Source: Emiliania huxleyi CCMP1516 (lineage: Eukaryota; Haptophyta; Isochrysidales; Noelaerhabdaceae). Taken from it: 64,000 nucleotides of DNA. The DNA is taken from the NCBI RefSeq assembly GCF_000372725.1, contig NW_005198091.1, positions 604,193 through 668,192 on the forward strand, given 5' to 3'. Below the pieces are notes generated by a model, which did no database searches, was not told the origin of the DNA, and saw only the letters and a list, made by a program, of their open reading frames with translations. The position numbers and the translations under genes were made by a program. Shown one piece after another: positions 1-9,631 of this stretch (positions within the stretch are counted from its first letter, which is position 1; every line of letters begins with the position of its first letter).

Positions 1-3000
1 ACGAGCGCACGCCGCACGTCTTTGGCTCGGCCGCCTTCGGGCCGCCGCTGCCGACGACGCCGCTCCTCACCGCCCTCGTCCTCGCGGATCCGCCCACTGC
101 CTGCGAGCCGATCAAGCTGACGCGCGGACCGTCAGGGGAGCCCGTCAAGGCGCCGCTCAACAAGACTAAGATGGCGGTCCTCATCAAGCGCGGCGATTGC
201 GACTTTGTGGTCAAGGCGCGCAACGCGCAGGCGGCTGGCGCGTCCGCCGCCCTCATCTACGACCGGGTGTCGGGCCCCATCCTGACGATGATTGCGGGCG
301 ACAACGACGCGAGCGACATCCACATTCCGTCCATCATCATCACCAAGGAGAAAGGCACCGCGCTCGCCACGAGGCTCAAGAGGGAGAACTCCAACAACTC
401 GCGACTGTACGCCACGCTCCGGCTGCCGCTCGAGCGCGACGTGGCGCTCTCGGCCGGCATCCCGCTGCAGGGGCATCTCGAGGCGCAGGGCTACGCGCTG
501 CACCGGCTGACCGTCTCGCACGCGTCACGCATCCTCATCTCGGTGTCGGCCAGCTCCGCCACCGGCGACATCGACCTCTACGTCTCGTCGGATGGCACGC
601 CGCCCACCACGACCCACTACGGCTGGGCGGCGATGGCGCTCGGCGCCGACTTCCTCGAGCTGCGGCCCGACGAGGAGGGGTACGTCGGCGGCGATGCCAC
701 GCCGGGCACATACATCATCGGCGCCTACAACGCCGGCGGGGACGAGGCCACCTACACCATCGTCGCCACCGTGGGGGGCACTCCCATCCTCGCGCCGGCG
801 GGCACGCCGCTCAACGGGCGCGCCGCGCTTGGCGAGCCGATGCTCTACCGCTACTTGCACGCGCCCGGCAAGAACGCGTCGGCGCTGCAGATGGCGGTCG
901 CCGCCCTCTCGGGCAACCCCGACCTGTGCGTCTCGCGCAACGCGAGCGCGATGGAGAAGCTGCCGCTCCTCTCTGGCGCGACCGACGTGGCTGCGCGCGA
1001 GGCGGCCGAGAAGGAGACCGAGGCGTTCCGCGCCGCCATCGCGGAGCACTGCACCTGGCACCGCGAGCTCGACGGCTCCGACACGCTCACCGTGCGGCAC
1101 GACGAGCCCGAGGGCGGGCCGGGCTGGTACTACGCCGCCGTCTTCACCGACGACGCCTCGGCCCAGTTCACCTTCACCGCGCGCGTGGTGGACGGCAAGG
1201 CGGTCCCGCTCGAGCCGAACCAGCCGGCCTCTGGCGGCGCGCCGACGGGCGGGTGGTCGTACTACGCGCTCAACTTGGGCGACGACTCGGACCACCCCGT
1301 CGAGGAGGTGAGCCTCGTCCTCACCGCCACGCTGGGCGAGCCGGACCTCTTCGTCTCGTTCGGCGAGAAGCTGCCCGGCCGAGCCGACGCGGAGCACGAC
1401 GCGGCCAAAGTCGGCGGGCGAAGCGCGTACACCCTCACGCTGCCCGCCTCGGACCTCGGCACCGCGACGAGGCTGCTCATCGGCGTCCAGGCCGAGGGCA
1501 CGCCGTGCGCGTTCTCGCTGACAGCGACGGTGACGCGAAGGGCGGCCAAGGGCGAGGGCTCCGGCGGCTCCGGCGGCTCTGGCGGCTTCCCGCCGGCCTC
1601 CCCGCCGCCTCCGTCGCTGGAGCCGGTTCTTCGTCTGCTGCCGGCGACGCCAATGGCAATGGACGTGAGCGACGCCGGCGTCAAGAACTTTGAGTACGTG
1701 GTGCCCTCGCCGTCCACGGACCTCGAGCTCGTCGTCACGCCGCTCGGGGGCGAGTGGGAGTCCGACCGGCCGCCGCAGAGCCTGCTCCCTCCCAAGCTGC
1801 TCGCCGTCACCGGCGGCCCGAACGAGGGGCGCGCGACGCCCGCCCACCACGACTTTCCTCCCCAGCGCACCCTCTTCGAGAGCAGCACCGTGCGCGACGC
1901 CGGCGAGCGCAACGTCGACGCCCGCGGCTCGTGGACGTACAAGCTGGTGCAGTCCAGCAAGCGGTGCCGGGCGGCCCACGCCGACCTCGGCACCGCAAGC
2001 TCGGCGCAGGACTGCGCCGCAAAGTGCCGCGCGTCTGCGGACGGCTGCGCGTACTTCACGTACGGGCGCCGCGGTGGGAAGTGCCACGCCGAGCGCACAA
2101 CCTCCTCCGCCTGCCCCGAGGGGCTCGAGCGGGCGGACCTCGAGCTGTACGCTCTCTTCCCGCCGTGGGACGAGGCAACCTCGCTCCGGATCGCGGCGCA
2201 GGACGCGGCGCCCGCCTCGTGCGCCGCCGCCTCGGGGGGCGCGGGCTGCGTGCTGCACGCGGCGGTCATCTGCGACGCGCCGCCATGCCACTTCTCGGTC
2301 GTTGCCGCCCCGGCCGACCAGCCGATCAAGCTGGTCGGCCAGGCGCAGCGGCGCGTGCGGCCTGCAAACGAGTGGGCCTACTTCTCCGTGCGCGTGGCAA
2401 AAGACGCGACGGACGTGGTCCTGACGATGCGCGTGGAGAGCGGCTCGCCCTCGCTCTGCGTCGTCGAGACGGTCGACACGGCCGACGACAGCTCCCCCGA
2501 CTTTGACTCGGACGACCGGGAGGACGGCGCCTGTCCGCAGGCCCACCCCGCGAGGGCGGCGGACCCAAAGCTCGTGCTCCAGCAGTCGGATGTGGCGGCG
2601 GACGCGTGGCTCAAGCGCAGCGATGGCGACGGCTCCTTCTTCACGCTCGAGCTCCTCCCGTCGGACAAGCGCTGGTGCACCAGTTGCTCCATCCTCCTCG
2701 CCGCCGCCTCGCCCGAGGCCGCGAGCACCTTCACCCTCACCGCCGTCGTGGGTGGCGTCAGCCCGGCGGGCGGAGGGGGGCATGGCGGCGGCGGCGGCGG
2801 CGGCGGGGTGGGGGGCGGCGGCAGCGCCGTTGGGGCCGTCTTCACCTGGTTGTTGGTGATCGGCGTCATCGCCGGCGGCGGCTACGTCGGCCGCAAGCGG
2901 TACGTGCGCGGCCAGCCGCTCGTGCCCGGTTTTGTGAAGAACTTCCAGGCCCCGTCGATGGACTCGCTGCGTGGGATGCTGCCCGCGTCGCTGCCCTCTC

Positions 3001-3341
3001 TGCGCTCGTCCAGAAGCCGCGCGCAGGTCAGCGTCGGCGCCGGCGCCGGCGCCGGCGGCCCCGGCGCCATCGACCGGGCGCGCTCGGCGCTCAACCGGCG
3101 CACGCGCGGCACGCGGCTCGCCGACCAGGAGCTGCGCTCCTACGACGCGCCGCTCGCGCCCGGGGACGGCTTCAACCCCGTGCCTTCGCCGCTGCACGGC
3201 GGCGCCCCGCCGGCCGGCGGCAGTTACGTAGCGCCCGTGTTGGCGCCCGCCGGCGGCATCGCTCCCGCTGACGAGGAGCCGACCGTGACACCTCTCACGA
3301 GCGTCGCGGCAGCGCAGGCAGCTGCCGCGGCGAGGGTGTGA
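1..3341 (+). CDS. PA-domain type I membrane protein, 5' end missing
   Basis: The frame is open from base 3 to the stop at 3339-3341 and runs off the window start, so the N-terminus is missing. The first ~110 visible codons form a protease-associated (PA) domain: an ACEP stretch near base 110, then VLIKRGDCDFVVKA (177-220) and AGASAALIYD. Next come beta-rich repeats like pre-peptidase C-terminal domains, with a GDIDLYVSS motif near 568. A cysteine-rich PAN/apple-like module (about 1965-2140), a glycine linker (2755-2825), one membrane helix (about 2835-2885) and a basic tail of ~150 residues follow. PA plus PPC-like domains are typical of secreted or vacuolar proteases and sorting receptors. 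No catalytic residues are visible, so the enzymatic part, if any, lies upstream. Receptor or protease cannot be decided. Confidence 0.75.
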   Translation, partial: ERTPHVFGSAAFGPPLPTTPLLTALVLADPPTACEPIKLTRGPSGEPVKAPLNKTKMAVLIKRGDCDFVVKARNAQAAGASAALIYDRVSGPILTMIAGDNDASDIHIPSIIITKEKGTALATRLKRENSNNSRLYATLRLPLERDVALSAGIPLQGHLEAQGYALHRLTVSHASRILISVSASSATGDIDLYVSSDGTPPTTTHYGWAAMALGADFLELRPDEEGYVGGDATPGTYIIGAYNAGGDEATYTIVATVGGTPILAPAGTPLNGRAALGEPMLYRYLHAPGKNASALQMAVAALSGNPDLCVSRNASAMEKLPLLSGATDVAAREAAEKETEAFRAAIAEHCTWHRELDGSDTLTVRHDEPEGGPGWYYAAVFTDDASAQFTFTARVVDGKAVPLEPNQPASGGAPTGGWSYYALNLGDDSDHPVEEVSLVLTATLGEPDLFVSFGEKLPGRADAEHDAAKVGGRSAYTLTLPASDLGTATRLLIGVQAEGTPCAFSLTATVTRRAAKGEGSGGSGGSGGFPPASPPPPSLEPVLRLLPATPMAMDVSDAGVKNFEYVVPSPSTDLELVVTPLGGEWESDRPPQSLLPPKLLAVTGGPNEGRATPAHHDFPPQRTLFESSTVRDAGERNVDARGSWTYKLVQSSKRCRAAHADLGTASSAQDCAAKCRASADGCAYFTYGRRGGKCHAERTTSSACPEGLERADLELYALFPPWDEATSLRIAAQDAAPASCAAASGGAGCVLHAAVICDAPPCHFSVVAAPADQPIKLVGQAQRRVRPANEWAYFSVRVAKDATDVVLTMRVESGSPSLCVVETVDTADDSSPDFDSDDREDGACPQAHPARAADPKLVLQQSDVAADAWLKRSDGDGSFFTLELLPSDKRWCTSCSILLAAASPEAASTFTLTAVVGGVSPAGGGGHGGGGGGGGVGGGGSAVGAVFTWLLVIGVIAGGGYVGRKRYVRGQPLVPGFVKNFQAPSMDSLRGMLPASLPSLRSSRSRAQVSVGAGAGAGGPGAIDRARSALNRRTRGTRLADQELRSYDAPLAPGDGFNPVPSPLHGGAPPAGGSYVAPVLAPAGGIAPADEEPTVTPLTSVAAAQAAAAARV

Positions 3342-4063
3342 AGCCCCATACCGCCCGTCCTTACTACGGGACGTGCTGGCTGCGATCTCTGCTCTCTGGT
3401 GCTCTCTCGCATCGCTTTCGAACTGCGGCTTGTTCCCTCGCCGCACACACTAGTGTCCGGCCCAGCCGAGAAATGTACCTGCGAGAGGTCGTGTGTGTCT
3501 GTGTTTTGCCATGTGACTGAGGAGGGAAATTAAGATTCGCTTCCACACACGCTCGTAGTCACTGACGCATGTCGGGGAGGACCCGCGTCGCGCCAGGCCG
3601 CAGGCGACGCGCAGCTGCAGCTGCAGCGGCCGCTGCGAGGCTGGCGGTTGGACACCCCCCGGGCCCGCCGCGCCACGCCGCCACGCGATCGTGGATCGTG
3701 CAGCCGGTGCGCGATCGGGCAACTGGCGCGCGCAGTATGCCAGACACTAATATGGCAAAATTCTCATTCGTTGGTTGCATACCATGCGGCCCCCCGTCCC
3801 ACACACGGGAGCCAACACAAGAAAGGCGCTTGTGTGCGGAGACGAGACACGCGGGCCCCGGGGTCGCACAAGTTCGTTCGCAACGATCCAACGAACCATC
3901 GCGCACACCAACCAAGCCCGCGCGCGAGAGACAGAGTCAGAGAGCCGGAGTCGATTTTGTACTGTGACTGCGGGGCCCAAGCCGATCGTCAGTCCGTAGG
4001 CAGGCGGATGGCGGACGAAGGGCCGTCGGAGAGATCAGCCGCGTCTGATCGCCACATGACCCC
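3342..4063. other. Intergenic, convergent genes
   Basis: This lies between the stop of the PA-domain gene and the stop of the minus-strand U-box gene. It holds 3' untranslated sequence and a short GCAGCT repeat near 3610. No coding sequence is supported. Confidence 0.5.
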
Positions 4064-5534
4064 TCACGCGCGCTTGCCCTGCTGCCACTCGCTGATCTGG
4101 CTGCGCAGGTTGTAGTTGGGGATGAGGCCGAAGGACTCGAGGTCCGCGTTGGTCGTGGGGCTCGTCTTCTTGCGCTTCTTGTGCACCCAGTGCACGATCG
4201 CGTGGCGCTCGTAGGTGTACCCGTCCGAAGCGATGACCGGGTCGATCATCACTTCGAAGGTGATCGGGCAGACAAAGGCGTCGGGCGGCTCGTCGCGCCG
4301 AGCGGCGGATATCGACAGCTTCTTCTCGAGCTCGACAAGTGCCTGCCGCGCCGCCGCCTGCTCCGCCAGCGTCTTGCCCGCCGCCTTGCCCGCGGCGCTG
4401 ACGGAACCCTCGGGCGCGACGATGACGGTAGAGAGGAAGACGGCGTGTCCAGACCCGTCCGCCAGCGGCATCGTCGAGTAGTGGACCTTGCGACGCGTCG
4501 CCATCGCAAGCTGGTTCAGCTCGCTCTTGTAGTCGGGTTTCGAGCCGACCGCCGCCATGAGCGACTCCACCGCGTCGCCAGCGATGCGCTCCACTTCGAC
4601 CAATGCCGCTTCAACGTTCGACTTGTCGGAGAGGGACGCGACGGCGCGCAACACGCGCCCCGCGTCGTACCCCATTGTGACGAGCGCGCGGACCGTCGCA
4701 TTCTCGGCGGGGGAAGGAGCGGGCGCCACCGGCGCCGCCTGGCCGAGAGCAACAAGCGGCGCAGTGCGCCGCCGCATGGTGGACTCCGCGACCTCGGTGA
4801 TCCAGGTGAGCATCTTGTCTCGCTGAACTTTGCGCGCAGAGAGGATGGTGATCTCTCGCTCCTTGTCGAGCCGAGTCAGATCGATGAGGCAGCCAAACTC
4901 GCTGCACCGGTCAAAGATCTGTAGAGTGCGGGAGAGTGTATGAAAAAGACGGGAGGAAGGGAAGGGGGGGGGGGGGGGGGCTTCAAAAAGTCACCGCGAT
5001 GCGTCCGTTGTTGCGCGCGTGCAGCGACTCCTTGACGACCGCGTGGTTGTACTGGTCAGGGACCCGAATCACGTGGGCAATCGGGGGCGAGTTGTCGCGG
5101 AGCAAACTCGCGTCAAAGCCGACGAAGGAGCGGCGTGGCTTGTCGTAACAGAGGCGAAAGAATAGGTAGACGGCCGCGATGCGTCGCTCCCGGTGGCTGC
5201 GAGGGTAAGATGGGGAGGGGACGATCTTGGAACTAAGGTTGCCTAATACTAGATGGGAAGGGGTGGGAAGGGCGGGAAGGGCGGCGGCGCGGCGAGGGCG
5301 GGTGGGGGCGGCGAGGGCGGCGGCGGTGAGAAGCGGGGGCGGGTGGGGGGGGGACCTGCCCACAAGCTTGAGCTTGAGATCGCCACCTTTGTCTACGTAG
5401 GATATCTTGCAGCCCGACGCGGCCACCACCACCTTGTACGTGGCGAAAAAGCTTTCGCGCTGATCGTGCGGCACGTGAAACGTGGCAAAATGTGCCGCCT
5501 CGGACTCAGCGTACGAAGACTTGGCGCTCCACAT
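4064..5534 (-). CDS. UBA-dsRBD-U-box E3 ubiquitin ligase
   Basis: Three exons, 5534-5356, 5196-4995 and 4918-4064, join in phases 2 and 0 into 411 residues; both introns are GT-AG and the second ends in a very long C/T tract. Read N to C: a KH-like region (VIRVPDQY near residue 100, ITILSARKV near 150), a UBA-like helix bundle ([12 protein letters not shown]), a double-stranded RNA-binding domain (SELNQLAM ... [12 protein letters not shown]) and a C-terminal U-box ([20 protein letters not shown] ... [10 protein letters not shown]). U-boxes recruit E2 enzymes to transfer ubiquitin, so this is probably an E3 whose substrates are recognised through RNA and ubiquitin. The U-box and dsRBD are clear; the KH and UBA calls are weaker. 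ATG at 5534 is the first in frame. Confidence 0.8.
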
Positions 5535-5834
5535 GGAGCGATCGCCTAATAGTCCGCATGATGTAAGGGCGCCGCCAGCAAACGAGGGAAGAGGTTCTAC
5601 AAGATGGCGTCGCCGCGCTTGGCCGGCGCCGCAGAGGGTGGCGGCGCGAGCGGGCGCTCGGCGCGCGTTAGAGCTGAGGGTGTGCAGCGAGTAGCATGCG
5701 GAGCGGCGTCCGCGATTGACGGCAGTGTTTTTGTGTGGCGAGGGACAGAGGAGCTTATACGAGCTTACTGTACGAGCTTACCAAACGCCGCAGCCGTGAT
5801 CGAGAAAAAGAAATTTTGCCGCGGGGTGGCGTCA

Positions 5835-5972
5835 GAGGGGGGCATGGCGGCGGCGGCGGCGGCGGCGGGGTGGGGGGCGGCGGCAGCGCCGTTGGGGCCG
5901 TCTTCACCTGGTTGTTGGTGATCGGCGTCATCGCCGGCGGCGGCTACGTCGGCCGCAAGCGGTACGTGCGCG
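5835..5972 (+). repeat. 138-bp copy of the membrane-helix exon of the first gene
   Basis: These 138 bases match 2773-2910 without a difference that I can find. They cover the glycine linker, the whole membrane helix and the first cytoplasmic residues. Homology continues a little to the left (GGGTGGCGTCAG, about 5824-5835) with a roughly 12-bp deletion relative to the parent. The reading frame is preserved, but there is no gene around it. It is probably a dead partial duplication; an assembly artefact is possible. Confidence 0.85.
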
Positions 5973-6094
5973 CGGGACGGTCGAAGGCCTCCACATCCGA
6001 CTTTGCAGGGCATATCCTAAGCACGAGCCCACCCACCCTGCCTGCACAGCCTACACGCGCGCGCCGCGCGACCCGCGTCGCTCCTCCGCGAGGG

Positions 6095-6190
6095 CATGAG
6101 CCTTCCGCGATTCGAACCCACAGCCAAAAGCTGCTCGCTCGAACCGCGGCCGACTCTACCATCGCGGCCGCAGCTGCTGAGCTCTCCAGA
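6095..6190 (-). other. tRNA-like sequence (A and B box), probably a SINE head or tRNA relic
   Basis: The minus strand carries GAGAGCTCAGCAG, then GGTAGAGT, then GGGTTCGAATC, which resemble the internal A and B box promoters of RNA polymerase III. The D-loop region is too long, and the T-arm and acceptor stems do not pair properly, so a functional tRNA is unlikely. A tRNA-derived SINE or pseudo-tRNA fits better. Confidence 0.35.
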
Positions 6191-6723
6191 AGACTGGTGC
6201 CTCATATGCTGCCTCCCTGCGGATGCTGCCGGCGAGCCTGGCGGTCCGCTGTACTACAAGGAAGTGCTAACTCGACTTCTTCCCGAATTCTTCTACCCCC
6301 ACGACTCGGAACGCGAATGTGACAGGACCATCGGGTCCTTCAGCCACCAAAGTGAGATCACCCGAGAGCAGCTGAGCCTGCCTCTGGCCTCGCCTCCCTC
6401 TCCTTCAGGCATTCGTGGCATCCTATGGGTCGTCCAGAGTATCGACCTCTGGCGAGTCAGCCAGCCCCGCTTTGAGGGCGCCATGAAGTACAGCGATCGC
6501 CACCTCGCTGGCCTCTCCGCAGGCCCCCCCGACCGCGTCGAACTCATCGGCGCGGGCTCTCTCGGCTACGGGACCGGCCCCAGCTTCGGCTGAGGGCTGA
6601 CAAGCTGCCGAGCCCAAATCACTGTGAGAGTCGTGATTTATTGTTGGTTTTCTAAAATCTTTGTTGTAAAATTCTAAAATCTCTGCTGTACCAAGAAGAT
6701 TAAATTCTTTTTTGCTTGAACTT

Positions 6724-7037
6724 TGTAAGGTGCCTATATGGGCTTCCAGTATCGGACCTTCAAGACATGCGCTTTTGGCCGGTGGCCTCCTCGGACATGG
6801 TACCTCCGGTGAGATGAGTGGCTGCCAGTTCGAGACTGGGGCCGATCGAACTTGAGTTGTTCGGAGGAGGAATCCGGCCAGCACGGGTACAAAGAGGGGT
6901 ACCTGGAGAATCCCCAGCTGCGGAAACGTAGTGTCGCTCAAGATGTGCGATACTGCGGGGGAGTGTAAGGTGCCTATATGGGCTTCCAGTATCGGACCTT
7001 GAGGCCATGCGCTTTTGGCCGGTGGCCTCCTCGGACA
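6724..7037. mobile_element. TRIM-type miniature LTR retrotransposon
   Basis: Two direct repeats of 74 bp (6724-6797 and 6964-7037) differ at only a few bases, begin TG and end CA, and enclose 166 bp with no coding capacity. The 5-bp sequence AACTT flanks both ends (6719-6723 and 7038-7042), as a target-site duplication. The interior starts with TGGTACCTCCGG directly after the left repeat, as a primer-binding site does. It ends in the purine tract GGGGGAG next to the right repeat. These are the hallmarks of a terminal-repeat retrotransposon in miniature. It sits about 120 bp upstream of the TMTC start codon. Confidence 0.85.
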
Positions 7038-7156
7038 AACTTGTTCTTCGACAGGGACGCGCGCTCGGACGGCAAGTTCAGCGCGCCTCTTCAATTGCTC
7101 TCTCTCTCTCTTCTAGAGTGCAGCCACAGCAGTGCTTTGCAACCGCTAGCCAAGGC

Positions 7157-9203
7157 ATGGACAGCTGGTTGGCACTTTCAGTCAGCTGCGTGGTCGTCAC
7201 TGCGGTTGGATCCTTTGCAAGCTCCCTCGGCGGCGAGCTGCTGTTCGACGACCTCAAGGCCATCAATGAAAACAACGATGTTGTCCATCACGCGCCCTTT
7301 GTCGAGATTCTACGCCACGACTACTGGGGTACTTCCATCCGCAGCTCGGGCTCCCATGGCTCATGGCGACCGCTGACAACGCTCACCTTTCGCTTCAATC
7401 ACGAGCTGCATGAGCTCGAGCCTTTCGGCTACCACGCGGTGAATGTAGCCCTTCACGGCCTAGTGAGTGTGCTCTTCCTGCTGCTGCTGCGACGGATCCT
7501 GCTCCCCACGGATCTTGCCGCGGCCACCTTTGGCGCTTCGCTGTTTGCGGCGATTCCTGTGCATTGCGATGCGGTGGCAAGCACTGTCGGCCGAGCCGAA
7601 GTGCTCTCGGGGCTCTTCGTCTTCGCCGGGGTGCTCGTGCACTCGCTCGGAGAGGACTACACTTCACCGACTGCACAGCTGCTCCTTCTCTTCTCAACCG
7701 CCGCCGCCGGGGCCACTGCCACGATGTGCAAGGAGCAAGGCGCGATGATGTTTGTGCTCTGCCTCGCTCTCGAGATCCTGGTCGCCTCGCGTGCTCCAGT
7801 GACGACGGCACCTGGGCCGCGGCGTGCAGCGCGCCTCGGATCAATGGCGGGTGCCGCCTTTGCGGTGCTGTACATGCGCCTCAAGGTGGCGGGCGGCGTG
7901 ACGCCCGAGTTTGGCGTCGAGCAGAACCCGACGGCGCACCATCCCGAGTTTGCCGTGCGCGCGAGGCGCCTTCCCGCGCCCCTTCCTATCCAGCCCTGCC
8001 TGCGAACGTGTGCCCACGCCGCACCGCACCGATGCTTGCGCCCTGGCCCGCAGGACCTTTGCGTACCTCGCCGCGAGGCACACGCTGCTGCAAGTCCAGA
8101 CCAGCGGCTTCTCGTGCGACACGACTGGCTCGTCCATCCCGCTGTTGGTCTCATCGACGGACCCACGGCAACTGCTCACCGCCGCCATCGCACTGCCGAT
8201 CGGAGCGCTGGCTGCAGCGTCGACCATTGGGGTGCTGCGGCGCTGGCTTCGTCCGCCCGCAAAGGCCAGTGACCCCCGCGAGGACGGGCTCGGCGGAGTG
8301 TGGTTCGCGCTGGTGCTGCTCATCGCGCCCTTTCTGCCTGCGAGCAACTTACCCTTCCATGTGGGCTTTGTGCTCGCAGAGCGCGTGCTCTATACTCCCT
8401 CCGCCGGGGTGTGTGCGCTCGCCGCCCTCGGCCTCCACGCGGCGACTAGCTCCGTCGCTGCCGTCAAGAGCAAGAGTGGAGCGAGCGGCGGCGGCGGCGG
8501 CTTGGGCTTGGCGGGGATGAGCACTCCCACTCTGAGGGCGATGAGCGTGGGTGTAGTGGCGGTGTACGCCTCAGCGGCGGTGCGGCGCAACGGCGCGTGG
8601 GCGACGCACAAGACGCTCTTCCGCTCTGCGGTGGCCGCCTACCCCGAGAATGTGGAGATGCACCGCGCGCTTGCGGCGACGCTCACCAACTTCGCCGACA
8701 GCGACGCGGAGCGCGAGGAGGCGGTCGAGCTGTACGCGACGGCGATGCGCATTGACCGGCGCGACGGGCGCCCGACGCCGCCCCGCGTGATTTTTAATCT
8801 GGGCGTCGCTCAGATGGGGCTTGGCCGGCTCGACGAGGCGGAGTCCTCCTACCGGCAGGCGGTGCGCTCCTCGCCCACGTCCAACCGGGCGTCGCGCGCC
8901 TCGGGCGAGGTGTCGACGGACGCCTTTGCGCGGTACAACCTGGGGCTCATCCTGATGCAGCGGGCCGAGGGGGCGTCAGCCGAGCCCGACCGAGCCGCGC
9001 CGCTCAACGAGGCCTTGGACCTCTTCGGGCAGGCCTATCACATCATCGGCGGCAGAGCCGCCGCAGACCAGCACGCCGCCCTGCTGGGCCACGGGTGCGG
9101 CGAGCTCGCGCGCCTGCTGGGGCAGGCCGAAACTCGGGGCGATGGCATGTTCCTCAAGGCGTTGATCATCGCGCTGATGGAGAAGCGGCGGTGTGAGGAC
9201 TAG
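7157..9203 (+). CDS. TMTC-family protein O-mannosyltransferase (membrane and TPR)
   Basis: Exon 1 (7157 to about 7956) encodes the conserved membrane half: LLFDDLKAI near residue 30, SWRPLTTLTFRFNH, FGYHAVNVALHG and HCDAVASTVGRAEVLSGLF. Exon 2 (8054-9203) continues the membrane helices (ARHTLLQV, VGFVLAERVLYTPS) and then has TPR repeats (FNLGVAQMGLGRLDEAESSY, ARYNLGLILMQ). The total is about 649 residues, short for TMTC proteins because there are few TPRs. TMTC proteins work in the ER membrane and put mannose on Ser/Thr from dolichol-phosphate mannose. The acidic DD motif in the first lumenal loop is present. The intron needs a phase-2 donor; the only fit is a GC donor at 7957, since the nearby GT is in phase 0. 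Confidence 0.85.
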
Positions 9204-9631
9204 GTCCTAGAGGAAATTCCACACAGAGACAAAGAGAGAGTGACTGCCCCTGAACACTACGGCTCAAAAGTGTCTTTTTCACCCTCACCGCGCATGGAGG
9301 GTTGGGGTGGTGGCCAGATTGGGGCGCTCGCGAGCGAACTGAGATCCGAGGTGTGAGAAGCGCTCTATGGATCGTCGAGCAGGATTGCGCCCCGTGCCGC
9401 ACACCGTGCGCACGCACACAACTCACCGCACGGCGCGGCTCTCCGTCTCGCGCCACAGGCCACGCAGCGCCGCGCGACTGCGGACTGGCTAGATCTGGGG
9501 GTGTGGGGCGCGGGGCCGGGTGTCACAGAGTTTCGCGAGGCGACCGAGCGAAAAAAGTATCACATTACACATACACGGAGACCTGGGGACACCTTCGCTG
9601 CTAACACACGTACACGTACGAGCGAGTAGAG
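9204..9631. other. Intergenic, convergent genes
   Basis: This is 3' flanking sequence of two convergent genes. I see no open frame with recognisable content and no repeat. Confidence 0.5.

Larger units (their letters stand above)
5535..6723. other. Intergenic with duplicated exon fragment and tRNA-like sequence
   Basis: The U-box gene starts on the minus strand at the left edge, and the TMTC gene lies to the right. Contents are the copied membrane exon (5835-5972), a tRNA-like stretch (about 6095-6190) and an AT-rich run with GTTGTAAAATTCTAAAATC (6663-6681). An open frame at 6096-6593 has no recognisable domain and is not called. Confidence 0.5.

Noticed and set aside
525-3446. 973-codon open frame on the minus strand
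   Set aside because: Antisense to the PA-domain gene. In GC-rich codon usage the opposite strand stays open by chance; composition is Arg-rich with no domains.
6096-6593. 165-codon plus-strand frame
   Set aside because: Starts inside the tRNA-like stretch and has no recognisable domain; composition is unlike the real genes.
7952-7956. GT donor at 7955 for the TMTC intron
   Set aside because: It is in phase 0, while the acceptor at 8053 needs phase 2 to keep the conserved frame; a GC donor at 7957 fits.
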